DNA of 16,779 nucleotides, taken from Candidatus Poseidoniaceae archaeon. GTDB lineage: Archaea; Thermoplasmatota; Poseidoniia; Poseidoniales; Poseidoniaceae. The position numbers and the translations under genes are program-made. Position 1 is the stretch's first letter; every line of letters starts with the position of its first letter. Positions 15,491 through 16,779 of the stretch are shown here, in pieces. The stretch is taken from NCBI GenBank assembly GCA_013329925.1, contig DUJK01000039.1, positions 1 to 16,779 on the forward strand, given 5' to 3'. Under the pieces are notes generated by a model. That model was given only the letters and a program-made list of their open reading frames with translations, was not told the origin of the DNA and made no database searches.

Positions 15491-16779
15491 ATGTCTTTGA
15501 ATCCTAATCAAATGGCCTATGTTGCGATTGTCTCCACTCTGATATTTGGCTCTATATTTGTTGGAGTTTCAGGTGTTTTACAAACCAGTGAAGGTTTAGG
15601 AAATTTCGAGAGTGCTGTAGAAGAAGATATCATCGGTAATGGAATTACCACTAACGAAGCTCTGGACTCTGATGGAGACGGACTAGCCGATATCTTAGAA
15701 CAAACTCAATACGGGACTGATCCTGAAGATGTCGATACAGACGGCGATGGGATGTCAGATGGCTGGGAAGTCGAACACGGGCTAAATCCTCTAGACGATG
15801 GTGAATCAGACCCATTAGAACAAGATCCAGGTGAGGCAGACATCACTAATGGGGAACAGGAGAACGAAACGGATTCATGGCCAGACCCCAACCAAGGGCC
15901 AAATGGCGACCCTGATAATGACGGACTAACAAATCAACAAGAACAGGAATTAGAAACAGACCCACAGCGTTCTGATACCGATAATGACGGCTTGAACGAT
16001 AAGTGGGAGTCTACTTTTATGATTGAAGTTGAAATCCCTGGCGGGTCATTCACCTTATTTGACCCACTAAATGGCAACTGGGATTGTGTCTTATTGACTG
16101 CTGATGTAAAATTAATGCTTACAGAAAAATATAATCTAGATGACACAACTCCATCATGGGAGGAAATGGGTAATAGTTTTGATCAGCACTCATGTGACAA
16201 TGTTCTGGATTTTGATAACGATGGTTTGGCTAACTTCCAAGAAGAAACATTTGGAACAGATCCAACAGCAGAGGATTCAGATGGTGATTTATTATCTGAT
16301 GCTGAAGAGATTTCCAGAGTAAATTTACAACTGACTAGAGCAGTAGGTATATTCAAGAGTTTCGATAGAAATGGACAAGACGTCTACCGAAATTGCAACG
16401 AGCAAATTAGGGAAGACAACAGTCAAACATTTGAATTCCCGGCGCCATTTATGGACAAAAACAACTCATGGTTTTACCTTGATGATGACGGTGACGGATT
16501 ACTAAATGGCCCATCTGATTGGGATTCTGATGGTGATGGAATGCCAGATGGATACGAGTACTGCTACTCGATATACCCTGAACAGAATGTAATCTCAGCT
16601 CTCAAACTAACTTCTTTAGAACAAGGTGACGTATTAAGTCCAAGTAATCCCTCTGACGGATTCTTTGATTGGGATGATGATGGATTAAATAATCTAGAGG
16701 AGTATGGTTCTGCACTTATCTTTGGAGCTGAGAATTTTACATCACCATGGCAAGAGGACACCGACATTGATGGGATGCC
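15491..16779 (+). CDS. Surface-anchored protein with calcium-binding (thrombospondin type 3-like) repeats, 3' end missing
   Basis: The frame is open from ATG 15491 to the window edge, giving 429 residues with no stop. A hydrophobic segment at about 9-30 is a signal peptide or membrane anchor, so the rest is likely outside the cell. At least ten acidic loops of the DxDxDGLxD type occur: starts near residues 59, 82, 140, 162, 240, 262, 331, 345, 393 and 423. These are the calcium-binding loops of thrombospondin type 3-like repeats. Spacers between them carry GTDP or LNP turns and WE/YE residues, as is usual for these repeats. Four cysteines (199, 235, 302, 358) lie in the longer inserts. Such proteins are common on marine archaea; adhesion or envelope structure is a reasonable inference, not shown. 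The ATG has a GTGAT element before it and a TATA-like box 50 bp upstream. Confidence 0.85.
   Translation, partial: MSLNPNQMAYVAIVSTLIFGSIFVGVSGVLQTSEGLGNFESAVEEDIIGNGITTNEALDSDGDGLADILEQTQYGTDPEDVDTDGDGMSDGWEVEHGLNPLDDGESDPLEQDPGEADITNGEQENETDSWPDPNQGPNGDPDNDGLTNQQEQELETDPQRSDTDNDGLNDKWESTFMIEVEIPGGSFTLFDPLNGNWDCVLLTADVKLMLTEKYNLDDTTPSWEEMGNSFDQHSCDNVLDFDNDGLANFQEETFGTDPTAEDSDGDLLSDAEEISRVNLQLTRAVGIFKSFDRNGQDVYRNCNEQIREDNSQTFEFPAPFMDKNNSWFYLDDDGDGLLNGPSDWDSDGDGMPDGYEYCYSIYPEQNVISALKLTSLEQGDVLSPSNPSDGFFDWDDDGLNNLEEYGSALIFGAENFTSPWQEDTDIDGM

Noticed and set aside
15706..15891. 61-codon minus-strand frame rich in Ser, Gly and Pro in the repeat-protein region
   Set aside because: It is the complement of the Asp/Gly calcium-loop repeats on the plus strand, and its low complexity is explained by that.
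16140..16322. 60-codon plus-strand frame within the surface-protein gene
   Set aside because: It overlaps the long open calcium-repeat frame in another phase and lacks any start signal of its own.
1..16779. Search for tRNA or rRNA genes, CRISPR arrays, insertion sequences and phage or defence genes
   Set aside because: All intergenic gaps are short, with no cloverleaf-like or repeated-spacer structure seen. No transposase, integrase, nuclease or toxin-antitoxin motif was recognised in any supported reading frame.

Overview
The window looks like a chromosomal segment of a marine planktonic euryarchaeon, most likely Marine Group II (Poseidoniales). This is inferred from several features. The base composition is AT-rich. 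The ValRS and the serine hydroxymethyltransferase are of archaeal type. There is a long HAE3/MMPL-like RND membrane protein, and a surface protein full of calcium-binding DxDxDG repeats. The genes are tightly packed, with gaps of mostly 0-70 bp. No lineage can be proven without database searches. There are no tRNA or rRNA genes, insertion sequences, phage genes or CRISPR arrays, and no stretch above 300 bp lacks a gene.

Layout. 1-164 (minus) is the 5' end of a membrane protein, divergent from serA (264-1250, plus), a D-3-phosphoglycerate dehydrogenase without an ACT domain. dinB (1301-2416, plus), a Y-family polymerase, meets valS (2417-4897, minus) tail to tail with no base between the two stop codons. 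A 158-bp divergent region carrying a 9-bp perfect inverted repeat separates valS from the RND protein (5056-8094, plus). Next come an EVE-domain protein (8132-8611) and an AlaA-like aminotransferase (8616-9830), 4 bp apart. A second inverted repeat (9835-9863) precedes a 1034-residue membrane protein of unknown function with a cytosolic helical-repeat domain (9871-12975). glyA (13019-14332) is followed after 9 bp by an unrecognised protein that seems to contain two related halves (14342-15418). The window ends inside a secreted or membrane-anchored protein with ten visible calcium-loop repeats (15491-16779, open at the right edge). Its promoter region has a TATA-like box flanked by two 8-bp palindromes of the form GGTWWACC.

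How the genes fit together. Most are housekeeping: serine and glycine metabolism (serA, glyA), alanine/pyruvate transamination, valine charging and translesion synthesis. The rest concern the cell envelope: the RND protein with a cysteine- and Asp-rich ectodomain insert, the 12-helix protein with a repeat domain, and the repeat-rich surface protein. I found no self-evident new defence or mobile system. The best leads are the two unknown proteins, the asymmetric proton-relay positions and calcium-loop insert of the RND protein, and the inverted repeats upstream of three envelope genes.
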